DNA from: Pseudomonadota bacterium
Lineage (GTDB): Bacteria; Chloroflexota; UBA5177; JAJPKF01
Reading direction: 5' to 3'
Assembly: GCA_021323865.1 (NCBI GenBank)
Contig: JAJPKF010000014.1
Span: 49,993 to 113,992 of the forward strand
DNA length: 64,000 nt
Translations under genes and position numbers: made by a program
The notes under the pieces: generated by a model
What the model was told of the DNA's origin: nothing
Seen by the model: the letters and a program-made list of their open reading frames with translations, nothing else
Databases searched by the model: none
Shown: positions 1-8,340 of the stretch, in pieces
How the letters are laid out: every line of letters starts with the position of its first letter
Numbering within the stretch: position 1 is the stretch's first letter

Positions 1-247
1 CTTGTCTTGCCTCCAGCCGGGTCACCCGTCGGCCCTGGGCCAGGCCGTTGCGCAGGAATCCCAGCACCTCTGTGGGCGTACGACAGATCTGACCGGGGTA
101 GCGGCCCTCCCACACCACCTCTTCGTCGAGGATGTCGGCGATTGGCCCCGGGTCGCCGGTCTTGACCGCTCCCGACCAGGCGCTCAGTACGAGGGTCAGA
201 TTGCTGAACCCTTCAGTCGCGAGGTTGTACGGAGTTGAATCGTTCAC
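1..247 (-). CDS. SnoaL-like / NTF2-fold protein (partial)
   Basis: The minus strand is open from a GTG at 247 to the window edge, so only the N-terminal 82 residues are visible. The reading includes LTLVLSAWSGAVKTGDPG and then LDEEVVWEGRYPGQICRT, with the pattern of a helix followed by 'D..VVWEG', and a later segment EVLGFLRNGL. This is typical of small NTF2-fold SnoaL-like proteins, where E-V-W lines the cavity. The C-terminal half is outside the window, so no substrate can be proposed. The gene diverges from the PQQ-repeat lipoprotein gene; the 284 bp between their starts show no convincing promoter. Family assignment is by pattern recognition and is moderate. Confidence 0.55.
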   Translation of the reverse strand, partial: MNDSTPYNLATEGFSNLTLVLSAWSGAVKTGDPGPIADILDEEVVWEGRYPGQICRTPTEVLGFLRNGLAQGRRVTRLEARQ

Positions 248-531
248 CTGCGGATCTCGCAAACGGCTGAACTCGCTTCTGTTCCAATCGGTTCTGCGTC
301 CCTGAGGCACGAAAGCAGAGCCAAGGACTTCGATGTGCTCAGGTACCTAACAATACACGGGGTTATGGCCCGAAGGCTGACGTGATGCCCCTCTAGACAT
401 ACCCGTTGCAGGGAATCCCTGAGTGTCAACCACAACGAAAGATTGCCGCACATCTTGTACTCTTAGCCGAGGGTCAGATTCCTACTGACCCGCTCGCGCC
501 GGCCTCGAAACTTCGGCTCTGGGAGAGTCAC

Positions 532-1785
532 ATGCGATTCGGATCACGGGCGCCCGTTTTCTTCGCTGCCGTCGCAATCGCCGGGTGTTTGTCGCTCCCG
601 GACCCGAGAGCCCTTGCCGGCCAGATCGGGCGGGTGATCGGAGCGCCGCTCTGCCGGCCGGCTTCGACCCCTGCTTCCAGCTCGTCAGCCTCCTGTGAGT
701 CGGGACGGAGCGCGGGGGCTGGCTCGAGAAGAATGGTCGTCTACGTCGGCTCGGCCGACCACCGGCTGTACGCCCTCGATGCCACGAACGGTAACAAGCT
801 TTGGAGTTACAAAGCCGGCGGGCCCATCCGTTCGAAGCCAGTCCTCGCCAATGGCAACGTCTACTTCACCTCGGGCAGGTCCGTATATGCGCTCAGTGCC
901 GGGAGCGGCGTTTTCCTGTGGCGTTCTCGCATGGGCCATGTGATCAACGGGTCCCCAGCCACGAACGGCACGCGGGTATTCGTCGATTCCGGCCTATGCT
1001 GCGCCACCGGCGTGCTTTACGCCCTCAACGCCCGAAACGGAAAGAAGGTGTGGACGCGTGTCGTCGGTGACGGCTTCTCGTCACCGGCCTGCTGCTTCTA
1101 CTCGCGGGCATTCCGGCATGGCCTGCTCTTCGTCGGCTACCGAGACGGCAAAGTGGCGGCCGTACAGAGCCGCACGGGGCGGGTCGTCTGGTCGTTCAAT
1201 GCCGGCGGCGACGTTCAGGCCGCTCCTCGGTTGAAGGATGGGGTGGTTTACCTCGGGTCGGGGAACGGAAAGGTTTACGCCCTCGACGCGACCACCGGAA
1301 GGAAGAAGTGGAGCTTTCACATCCTGGGGGACACCTCGGTGGAGACGACGCCGCTGGTCAAAAATGGAGTGGCATACGTCGGCGCATGCGACAGCCATGT
1401 GTACGCGTTGAACGCGCGTAGCGGCAGCCAGATCTGGGCGTACGCGACGGACGGATGTGTGCCGACGGCGCCAGCGGCGGGTGCAAACGACGTGTTCGTC
1501 GGCTGTCAGAGCGGAAGCGAGCTGCCGCACTGCTTCTCCGTCTACGCAATCAACCGATCTACCGGACGGAAGGCCTGGACCCATGCAACTGGCGGGTCGG
1601 TCTCGTCGTCTCCAGCTCTGGCGAACGGCGTGGTATATGTCGGATCGGACGACCACAGCATCTATGCTCTGAGAAGCTCGACCGGAGCTGTGGTCTGGCG
1701 GTTCAGAACCCAGGGCGGCGTCGCCTCCTCGCCGGTCCTCGCCGTCTGCGGTGGGTCAAAGCGGGGCCGCTGCCGCAGGGCCTGA
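532..1785 (+). CDS. PQQ-like beta-propeller repeat lipoprotein (BamB-type fold)
   Basis: 417 residues from the ATG at 532, chosen because a GGGAG Shine-Dalgarno lies just upstream and the start places a hydrophobic signal segment (VFFAAVAIAGC) at the N-terminus. I-A-G-C fits a lipobox, with Cys19 as the lipidated residue. The mature part contains eight repeats of the form VYVGS..(D/G)..vYALdA.tG...W....G, for example near residues 65, 180 and 245, which is the signature of PQQ-type propeller blades. Such folds act as extracytoplasmic scaffolds or as dehydrogenases. No dehydrogenase catalytic residues or cytochrome motif are seen, so a scaffold or binding role is more likely. Two adjacent Cys pairs (CCATG, CCFYS) could form disulfides. 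The exact function is unknown. Confidence 0.85.
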   Translation: MRFGSRAPVFFAAVAIAGCLSLPDPRALAGQIGRVIGAPLCRPASTPASSSSASCESGRSAGAGSRRMVVYVGSADHRLYALDATNGNKLWSYKAGGPIRSKPVLANGNVYFTSGRSVYALSAGSGVFLWRSRMGHVINGSPATNGTRVFVDSGLCCATGVLYALNARNGKKVWTRVVGDGFSSPACCFYSRAFRHGLLFVGYRDGKVAAVQSRTGRVVWSFNAGGDVQAAPRLKDGVVYLGSGNGKVYALDATTGRKKWSFHILGDTSVETTPLVKNGVAYVGACDSHVYALNARSGSQIWAYATDGCVPTAPAAGANDVFVGCQSGSELPHCFSVYAINRSTGRKAWTHATGGSVSSSPALANGVVYVGSDDHSIYALRSSTGAVVWRFRTQGGVASSPVLAVCGGSKRGRCRRA

Positions 1786-1964
1786 CGGAATCGCATACCC
1801 GTCGGTAGTGTAGACCTGGCTGTATCAGAGATCCGGTTGTCATGTCTGACCTTCCTTTGGATAACCCCGGGGCAGTCAGCCGGCTTCCGGCCGCCACTCT
1901 CGTCCTGCTGCAACCATGGTGCGGATCAACGGCCGCGGCAAAGCGGCGGAGCCCAGTAGAGGCC

Positions 1965-2552
1965 ATGACAACCAACGACCGGCCCTGGCTACGCGAGCCG
2001 GATGAGGAAATTCGGATCGTTCCGTATGACCCGAGCTGGCCGTTACGGTTTCAGCAGCAGCGGGAGGCGCTACGCGGGGCGGCCGCCGAATGGATCGTCG
2101 ACGACGAGATCCATCACATCGGATCGACGGCGGTTCCCGGCCTGGAAGCCAAGCCGACAGTCGACATCATGGTGGGCGTCATCTCTCTTGAAGCGTCTCG
2201 GCCGATGATCGAACGGCTGACGGGTCGAGGATGGCAGTATGCCCCGTATCGGACGGAGGTGATGGACTGGTTCTGCCGCCCATCCTTCTCGCATCGGGAG
2301 CATCATCTTCATGCGATTCCGGTGAAGTCACCGATATTCCGCGAGCGGCTGGCCTTCCGCGATGCCTTGCGGGCCGACGCAGAGCTGCGTGGGAGATACG
2401 TCGGTCTCAAGCGTGATCTCGCCCGACGATTTCCGAATGACCGGGAAGCCTACACCGATGGCAAGAGCTCCTTCGTGGTCGCCACACTGATCGATCTGGG
2501 TGTCCGGCCAAGCGTCGCCTCGCAGGCTGGGGGGAGCCGGGAAGCGCTTTAG
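1965..2552 (+). CDS. GrpB family nucleotidyltransferase-like protein
   Basis: 195 residues from the ATG at 1965. The frame is open to 1842, but the extra residues look non-conserved and 195 aa matches the usual 170-190 aa of the family. Recognisable GrpB features are IRIVPYDPSWPLRFQQ near the N-terminus, the nucleotidyltransferase-like core HHIGSTAVPGLEAKPTVDIM (G-S-T followed by K-P-T-V-D), the basic H-R-E-H-H-L-H segment, and the C-terminal F.D.LRA....Y..LK.DLA.....D...Y...K. Family members are usually annotated as GrpB/dephospho-CoA-kinase-linked proteins, and the substrate is unknown for most. It stands alone between the propeller lipoprotein and a non-coding stretch. Confidence 0.85.
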   Translation: MTTNDRPWLREPDEEIRIVPYDPSWPLRFQQQREALRGAAAEWIVDDEIHHIGSTAVPGLEAKPTVDIMVGVISLEASRPMIERLTGRGWQYAPYRTEVMDWFCRPSFSHREHHLHAIPVKSPIFRERLAFRDALRADAELRGRYVGLKRDLARRFPNDREAYTDGKSSFVVATLIDLGVRPSVASQAGGSREAL

Positions 2553-3236
2553 CACGCCGACGAGCTAGCGCGTCGCATCGTGTGGACGCCGGTCGATTCG
2601 GCCTTGCGGCTGCCTCACCTCGCGGAAGGTCCTCCGGATGCTTCCTTGACCAACGTTGAGAAGTGGACTGGATAAGACTGATGCCAACGGTGGTACCAAA
2701 GGTTCGACCAATACGAGGCGGGACGCAATTCATCACTCGGCCCGAGCGATCCTGAGCAGCTTGTGGGGCGCGCCATTTGACGGCACAAGCCACAGGTGCT
2801 AAAGGCAGCCGGGATCGTCAGATTTCGCTGCGAACAGACGCGAAAGGGCTCTGCGTTCGCGCTCGAGATGCCTTCGTCCCGTCGTCGGTCAGGTTTGCGA
2901 CCACCTCCGGTTCCGCGATGTCCAGGAAGACCAACCCGTCTTCGGAACCGGCCCCGGAAACCCCAACCCGGTTCGCATGAATTCCCGCTGCTGCCTGCCG
3001 ACTACACCGAACGTGATGCTGCCGCGCCCTCCCGTTCTCGTCACCTCGACGCCGGGAAGGCACGACAGTGGCTGGTATCGCACGGAGTCGCCACGCTTCT
3101 CCATGACGATCCCGCTCCTTTGGGACGTGAACGCTCGGTCCACGGGGACCTCTTGCGGTACTCACCGGTTGTTGAGAACAAAATGCCACCGAAGAGGAGA
3201 ATTCTTCGGCGCTACATTCGGCTGCAGTATGGGCTC
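2553..3236. other. Intergenic region, no gene recognised
   Basis: 684 bp between grpB and tRNA-Ser. Open frames occur on both strands, but none has a ribosome binding site, recognisable motif or consistent codon bias. Two overlapping minus-strand frames around 2820-3140 read partly protein-like (for example EVVANLTDDGTKA) and could be a decayed gene. I could not identify a family. Confidence 0.4.
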
Positions 3237-3328
3237 TGGCGGAGAGGGAGGGATTCGAACCCTCGAAGGAGGTTACCCCCCTTAGCGGTTTAGCAAACCG
3301 CCGCACTAGGCCTCTATGCGACCTCTCC
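3237..3328 (-). tRNA. tRNA-Ser (anticodon GCT)
   Basis: On the minus strand the acceptor stem GGAGAGG (3328-3322) pairs with CCTCTCC (3247-3241). The discriminator is G and CCA is encoded (3239-3237). The anticodon loop TTGCTAA sits on a GCGGT/ACCGC stem, giving GCT, which reads AGC/AGU serine codons. A long variable arm and a GGTTCGAATCC T-loop are present, as expected for a class II serine tRNA. This is the tRNA whose anticodon and 3' end would match the candidate T-box leader at 13314-13509. Confidence 0.95.
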
Positions 3329-3427
3329 CCGGTTACTGCTTAAGCATATCGAGAACGTCTGAGGAGCGTCCAAACAGCACCCTACCTGAGGGCGCTCCAA
3401 TGCTGAGCCGTCTCGGGCGGCACCCGG

Positions 3428-3895
3428 CTAGGAGCCGGTTTCGCGGGATGCCTGGCGCTTGAGCAGATCGCGCGTGATCTCCACGTGACCGAGATGCTGG
3501 GCCACCTCCTCGAGGACATGGTCGAGGACGGAGCCGTTGTTGACGTAGGGCAGCCTCGCGGGCCGCTTGCTCACGGGGTCTCGGAGGTCGCGACCGGCCA
3601 CGTCGACGCGCAGCTGAGCTTTGGCCCGGCCGGCTCGCTCCACCAGATCGGCCACGTGGCCCGTGGCCAGGAATTCGGCCGGCCGGTCGCGGACGATCGA
3701 GCGGCCCGCGATCACCTCCCCGCCCCAGTACTCCATGACGCCCAGGCAGTGGGTGAGGATGGCGAAGCAGCTGTTGGCCCCGGGCAGGTCGGGGCGCCGG
3801 TTGGCCAGCTCGTCGCCCAGGTCTTCCAGGATGGCGCTCAGCCCGTCGATGGCCCGCTCGATGAACTCCAGCAGATCGTCCCGCAGTTGATCCAT
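3428..3895 (-). CDS. DinB family protein (four-helix bundle)
   Basis: 155 residues. The protein is all-helical in character. An N-terminal helix (LRDDLLEFIERAIDGLSAIL) is followed by CFAILTHCLGVMEYWGGEVI, in which His-48-like and W residues fall at the first metal-ligand position of the DinB fold. The C-terminal VLDHVLEEVAQHLGHVEITRDLL supplies the two histidines of the usual H...H-x3-H metal site. DinB-family enzymes are thiol-dependent transferases or isomerases, often using mycothiol or bacillithiol; the substrate here is unknown. No operon partner is present: a tRNA lies on one side and an apparently non-coding 450 bp on the other. Confidence 0.8.
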   Translation of the reverse strand: MDQLRDDLLEFIERAIDGLSAILEDLGDELANRRPDLPGANSCFAILTHCLGVMEYWGGEVIAGRSIVRDRPAEFLATGHVADLVERAGRAKAQLRVDVAGRDLRDPVSKRPARLPYVNNGSVLDHVLEEVAQHLGHVEITRDLLKRQASRETGS

Positions 3896-4344
3896 ACGTC
3901 ATTGTGCCGCCTGCCGTTGCGCCGCTTGCCGTCGCGCTCCTCGCCTCGCGGCCCGTGTATGAAACACGATCGGGCCACCCTGCACGGAGCAGGCGTTGCC
4001 GGCCTTGGTGCCCTCCGGTGTTTCCGCTCCAGCCGCCCTTCTACCGTCCGCTCCCCCGGGCCGCGCCGGCCTCCTGTCAGCCTGTCGTGCCCCTGCCGCT
4101 GAGGCCGGCTGCAAAGCCTCCTCGTCCAGTCCCGCCGCGGCTGTCATCCGCGGCCTTGCCTCAATCGTTCAAACTCAAGCCCATCCCTCACCTCGGCCAT
4201 CCCTCCACAGGCTGGCCCGGGCATTGAGCGATACACCGGTGAGCTGAAAAGGCTCCCTTGGCCCGGCCGCGTCAACATGGCGTCGTAGGCGATCGTTTCA
4301 TGCGGCTGTCATGTACGCTCCGTAGACTTGAGGGACTGGACGAA
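3896..4344. other. Intergenic region, no gene recognised
   Basis: About 450 bp upstream of the sugar-binding protein gene. The open frames here are proline/arginine-rich in every reading, as expected for random GC-rich DNA, and have no ribosome binding site. It presumably holds the promoters of the two flanking, divergently transcribed genes, but no clear -35/-10 pair was found. Confidence 0.4.
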
Positions 4345-5514
4345 ATGGACGCCGGGAATATCACGGGTCGGGCTCTCCACAGGCAGCGTGGTCGCGGCAG
4401 CATCTTTCTGAGGTTCTCTGCCCTGAGCCGGCGTATGGCGGCAGCTTGTCGAGACCCGCTTCCGGTGGCGCTGACTGCTGCATTGGTGATTGCGCTGGTC
4501 GCGGGCCACTCATGGGCCTCGGCGGCCTCGAGCACATCGGGAAGCGTGGGGCTGCTCCTGCCCAGCACCAAGAGCGCTCGATGGGCGCAGAACGCCGCCT
4601 ACTTCGTTCGCCGCCTGCATACCGACGCACCCACCGCAAACGTGGTGGTTCTGGGCAGTGACGGCAAGCAATCGACCCAGCTCAGCCAGGCCACGACCGC
4701 CATCAAGAGCGGCGCCAAGGTGCTGGTCGTGGCGCCCATCAACGCTCGGGCCGCTGCGCGCATCATCACCAAGGCCCATCACAGCCATGTCCAGGTCATC
4801 GGCTATGACCGTCCGATCAAGGGCAACAAGCTGGATCTGTACACCGGCTTCGATCAGACCTATGCCGGCCGGTTGGAAGGTCGCTCGATCCTGAACCACG
4901 TGCGCAAGCATGGGCGCCTGGTCTTCATCAACGGGCCTATCGACGACGACCTGGCCCGCGCCGAGTTCGACGGCTATTATGCGCACACACTGCAGGCCAA
5001 GATCCGTCACCACGCCTACATCAGCATCGGGACGTATTGGACGAACACTTGGTCGACGACCGATGCTCGGTGGGATATGGTGGATGCCCTCTTTCGAGAC
5101 CGAAACCGGGTGCAGGGTGTTCTGTCGGGCGATGACGTGCTCTCTCAGGGCGTGATCAAGGCATTACGCGATGTGCACTACAAACGGCGGGTCTGGATCA
5201 CCGGGGCGGGCGCGACGCTGGCCGGTCTGCGCAGCATCATCCGTGGCCAGCAGGGCATGACCGTTTACGAGCCCGGGTATCTCGAGGCCAGTGCCGCCGC
5301 GGATGCCGCCTCCTCCCTGCTCGCCGGAAAGCCGCTGCCCTCGAACTTCGACAGCACAGTCGACGTCGGCTACGGCAAGGTGCGGGCGGCGATCTTCGAT
5401 CCCATTGCCGTGACGCGCTCCTCGATCAAATCGACGGTGATCAAGGACAAGTTCATGTCGCAGCGGGCGCTGTGCAAAGGCATTCAGAAGCTGTGCCGGA
5501 AGTACCACATCTAG
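4345..5514 (+). CDS. Sugar ABC transporter substrate-binding protein, XylF/RbsB-like
   Basis: 389 residues from the ATG at 4345, selected over the upstream TTG at 4258 because GAGGGA lies 9 nt before it. A twin-arginine-like stretch and hydrophobic segment (LPVALTAALVIALVAGHSWASA) near residues 35-55 form a secretion signal. The mature part is a type I periplasmic-binding fold: SVGLLLPSTKSARWAQNA, then a loop VVLGSDGKQSTQLSQ, the conserved KVLVVAPIN and VIGYDRPI strands, LVFINGPIDDDLARAEF and VQGVLSGDDVLSQGVIKAL. The order and wording match xylose/ribose-type sugar binders. No permease or ATPase gene lies next to it, so it is an orphan component or works with a transporter elsewhere. The sugar is not predictable. 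Confidence 0.85.
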   Translation: MDAGNITGRALHRQRGRGSIFLRFSALSRRMAAACRDPLPVALTAALVIALVAGHSWASAASSTSGSVGLLLPSTKSARWAQNAAYFVRRLHTDAPTANVVVLGSDGKQSTQLSQATTAIKSGAKVLVVAPINARAAARIITKAHHSHVQVIGYDRPIKGNKLDLYTGFDQTYAGRLEGRSILNHVRKHGRLVFINGPIDDDLARAEFDGYYAHTLQAKIRHHAYISIGTYWTNTWSTTDARWDMVDALFRDRNRVQGVLSGDDVLSQGVIKALRDVHYKRRVWITGAGATLAGLRSIIRGQQGMTVYEPGYLEASAAADAASSLLAGKPLPSNFDSTVDVGYGKVRAAIFDPIAVTRSSIKSTVIKDKFMSQRALCKGIQKLCRKYHI

Positions 5515-5687
5515 GCCCGACGAGTCCGACAGAGCCCGTCTGGAGACCATATGCAGATGCGTGGATCGCGGGCGGCTCACGGGATCGACGCTGCTGAGAG
5601 GCAGTCGGTAGCCGGCAACTGGGTCTCGTGATGTGCGTGTCCCAACCGGCCCTGGGCGCCGCCGGCCCTAGAATCTGGGGTGCACTC

Positions 5688-5774
<87 letters not shown>

Positions 5775-5908
5775 AGCACTTCACTACGTTGCTACGCCAA
5801 AGTGGCTCACTTCGCCAATCGCTGTCAAAGAGGTCTTAGTTGGCGTCTGGTGACTGCCCAGGACTATACAGGGTTCCTGGGTTTGCTGGTCCTGGCTACC
5901 CTGGCCTT

Positions 5909-6406
5909 CTAGTTCAGGCTGGGCTGCCTCAGGATGTTCAGCTTCTCGGTCTCGAACTCCTCGTCAGTTAACACCCCCTTCTCACGGAGGGCCGCGAGTC
6001 GCTCCAGCTGACCTATTCGGTCGACTGTCGGTTGGCTCCTCTGGCGCCCCTCGGACTCAGGTTGGGTAGCGGGCTCGAACACGACTACTAGTTGGTCCTT
6101 CACGCGCCAGCTCGCTCGAAAAGGCGTCTTGTGTCCTGGGGTGGCCGACTGAGAGACCATCCGGTATCCCTTTGGGGATAGCTTTGAGACATCCTTCTGG
6201 AGCTTCCGTGCAATTTCGCGTTGGGTCCCACGGTAGGTCCGAACGATTTGGCCACTTGGTCTGCTACCAGGGAGGGTCACCGGACTCTCCGGTTCTTTTC
6301 CACTCGCGTCAGATTCCGAGTCATCGAAGCGCCGATGGCACCTAGTGCAGCTCGAGGTTAAGGACGTTGTTGTTCTGCCGCAGTGCGGGCATGTACGGAT
6401 CGACAC
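5909..6406 (-). CDS. Zinc-ribbon and SHOCT domain protein
   Basis: 165 residues starting at GTG 6406, preceded by an AGGGTGAT ribosome binding site. The N-terminus is a short zinc ribbon (CPHC...C..C, residues 6-24). The middle resembles the domain TYRGTQREIARKLQKDV...LSPKGYRMVSQS found in many Chloroflexota/Actinobacteria zinc-ribbon proteins. The C-terminus is a canonical SHOCT helix pair (RIGQLERLAALREKGVLTDE.EF..EK..IL). SHOCT domains are oligomerisation modules. There is no transmembrane helix, so the protein is probably cytoplasmic. It is transcribed divergently from the MscL-like gene, which also carries a zinc ribbon. Confidence 0.75.
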   Translation of the reverse strand: MSIRTCPHCGRTTTSLTSSCTRCHRRFDDSESDASGKEPESPVTLPGSRPSGQIVRTYRGTQREIARKLQKDVSKLSPKGYRMVSQSATPGHKTPFRASWRVKDQLVVVFEPATQPESEGRQRSQPTVDRIGQLERLAALREKGVLTDEEFETEKLNILRQPSLN

Positions 6407-6569
6407 GGCATCACCCTAAACGGATTTGCGGCCCGCGGTCAAATCGCTCTGCATCCAGGTGTACCATTCCTGCTCACGGCCCAATTCTCCAGAAGCAAGC
6501 ACAGAATTTGCACGCCCTGATGGGTCGCGGAGTAATCTAAACTCTGGGCCGAACGCTAGGAGGAACCTC

Positions 6570-6995
6570 TTGTTCTCCGGACCCCGATCCGTCTTTTCCG
6601 GCGCGACGGTCTTCACCATATTCGCCGCCGTGCTGGCCGCGTTCCTGGTGCGTGACTTTCTCGACGGTCTCGCAAACGTTTTGATCCAGCTGGTCATCAG
6701 CCTCTTCCACTGGTCCAGCTTCGGCTATGCCGTCGTCGTGATCAACGGTCAGGCGGTGCAACTCGGGGCCGTGTTGAGCCCTGCGATCTCCCTGCTGATC
6801 GTGATCGGGATCGCCTACTGGCTGGCCCACGCGCCGGCGAGTCGCGTGGCAGTCTGGCTGGGCGAATTGACGGAGAGGGAACCGAGCCGCGAGTGCCCTC
6901 GCTGCTTGAGCACCATCTTCGCGGAGGCCACGCGCTGTCCCTTCTGCACCTCAGAGGTTGCGCCGACCGCGGCTGCGGAGATGGGCCGGCCATAG
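6570..6995 (+). CDS. MscL-family-like membrane channel with C-terminal zinc ribbon
   Basis: 141 residues. The start is the TTG at 6570, because a perfect AGGAGG (6558-6563) lies 6 nt upstream and this gives the MscL length; the upstream ATG at 6426 lacks a site. Two hydrophobic segments are present: one around residues 12-50 (VFTIFAAVLAAFLVRDFLDG, then LIQLVISLF) and one around 72-93 (AVQLGAVLSPAISLLIVIGI), separated by an extracytoplasmic loop with VVVINGQAV. This is the MscL topology (TM1, loop, then G-x-F-type entry into TM2). The C-terminus has CPRCLSTIFAEATRCPFCTSEV, a four-Cys ribbon that replaces the usual cytoplasmic helix bundle, as in several actinobacterial-type MscL proteins. Sequence similarity in TM1 is weak, so channel activity is inferred. 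Confidence 0.6.
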   Translation: MFSGPRSVFSGATVFTIFAAVLAAFLVRDFLDGLANVLIQLVISLFHWSSFGYAVVVINGQAVQLGAVLSPAISLLIVIGIAYWLAHAPASRVAVWLGELTEREPSRECPRCLSTIFAEATRCPFCTSEVAPTAAAEMGRP

Positions 6996-7137
6996 ACGCG
7001 TAGCGTCCAAACGGGCCGGGTCAGACCGGCTCCGAGGGCCGATTTGCACCCTCGGCATCACTTCGCTATCATGGCAGCGAGCGGCGTCGCACCATCGGGG
7101 AGCGACGGCGCCGACCCTTGGGGGAGGGAGCCAGTCC

Positions 7138-8340
7138 ATGCAGCCTGCCGGCCGTTTGACCATGCGAGCCCTGTTCGCGTGCGGCGTCGTTCTGAGCGCC
7201 GTCATCGGAGTGTCCGCCGGGGCCGGCGCCCAAACCGGATCACTGAGAGCCTCGGCCGCTTCTCCCGCTCTCGTCGTCGACCGAAGCGGTTCGGCTCGGC
7301 AGGTGTTCTCGGCCCCATGTGCCTCGTCCAGGCGCTGCGCCACCGGCCTGCGTCTCCTGTGGAAACGCGGGACCTGTGTTCGAGACGATCGGTTCGCGCC
7401 CATCGTCATCGTGTGGCTCGTGAGGATGAAGGTTGCCACTCAGACGTGGCCGGTCGTGGTGCCATGCTCGAAGGGCATCGAGCTGACGATGGGCAAACAT
7501 AACCTGCTTGCCAAGGCGTTGTGGCGAGGAAGCAGCGATCCCCCCTATCAGCTCGCCGTCTGCTTCCACGCCGGTCAATGCAGCAAGAGCGACTGCGTCA
7601 CCCGGGGGTGCCTGCCAAAGCACGTCGACGGCGCCGACATCTTCTTCCAGGGACCAGGCAGGCTGAAGGCGGCAACCTGGATGAAAAAGGGGAAGGCGCT
7701 GCAGAGGGTGCGGCTCGTCGGGCACATGAACGACGTGTACTGGACGGCAGGGCCGCCGCCGAAGAGCCCCTTCGCCGCCGCTGCGGCACACATGGCGGAC
7801 ACGGCTCCAATTCGTGCTCTCGCTGCCGTCCCCCAGGTGGTGCTGCTCGGCCGTCACTCGAACAACGCTCCCCAGACGGTTTCGAACGTCGCCACGGGTG
7901 CGGCAAGCGCCGTGAACTTCAAGTGGTATCTGGCGCCGCCCGGCCCGCACAAGAAGTGCATCCGCGCCGGAGGCTCTCTCTGGACCTCACCGCCCGTCAC
8001 CTACGAATACATGACCGGCGGCTATCTCAACTCGAGGGTCTCGGTACTGACCTGTACCCAAGACTCTCGGCGAAAGACGATCTTCTTCAATGGCGTCGAC
8101 TACAGCTGGAAGCTGGGATCAGGCGGTCGGGTGACGTTGACCGCGGCCGTGCCCACCTACAACGGCAGGGTCATGACCAACCTGCCGGCGATTCCTCAGC
8201 CGCCCGCCGGCACCGACGGCATGATCTTTGAGTTCCACCACGACGACTACGAGTCGAGCTCGTGGGTCGTGCGCGGCCTCCCGCTCAACACCGACCTCAA
8301 ACGTCCCGGCCATACCCGCATGGCCTCGTGGACGGGCTAG
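7138..8340 (+). CDS. Secreted protein of unknown function
   Basis: 400 residues from the ATG at 7138, chosen for the GGGGGAGGG about 10 nt upstream. A signal peptide follows (MRALFACGVVLSAVIGVSAGAGA, cleavage near residue 33). The mature protein has about ten cysteines spread over the N-terminal two thirds (CASSRRC, GTCVRDD, CFHAGQCSKSDCVTRGC), suggesting disulfides, and an aromatic-rich C-terminal half (FFNGVDYSWKLGSGG, EFHHDDYESSSW). I recognise no family. Its stop codon overlaps the end of serS by 4 bp on the other strand. Confidence 0.6.
   Translation: MQPAGRLTMRALFACGVVLSAVIGVSAGAGAQTGSLRASAASPALVVDRSGSARQVFSAPCASSRRCATGLRLLWKRGTCVRDDRFAPIVIVWLVRMKVATQTWPVVVPCSKGIELTMGKHNLLAKALWRGSSDPPYQLAVCFHAGQCSKSDCVTRGCLPKHVDGADIFFQGPGRLKAATWMKKGKALQRVRLVGHMNDVYWTAGPPPKSPFAAAAAHMADTAPIRALAAVPQVVLLGRHSNNAPQTVSNVATGAASAVNFKWYLAPPGPHKKCIRAGGSLWTSPPVTYEYMTGGYLNSRVSVLTCTQDSRRKTIFFNGVDYSWKLGSGGRVTLTAAVPTYNGRVMTNLPAIPQPPAGTDGMIFEFHHDDYESSSWVVRGLPLNTDLKRPGHTRMASWTG

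Noticed and set aside
2796..3306. Open frames on both strands between grpB and tRNA-Ser
   Set aside because: They run into the tRNA gene and lack ribosome binding sites or family motifs. A decayed gene is possible but cannot be supported.
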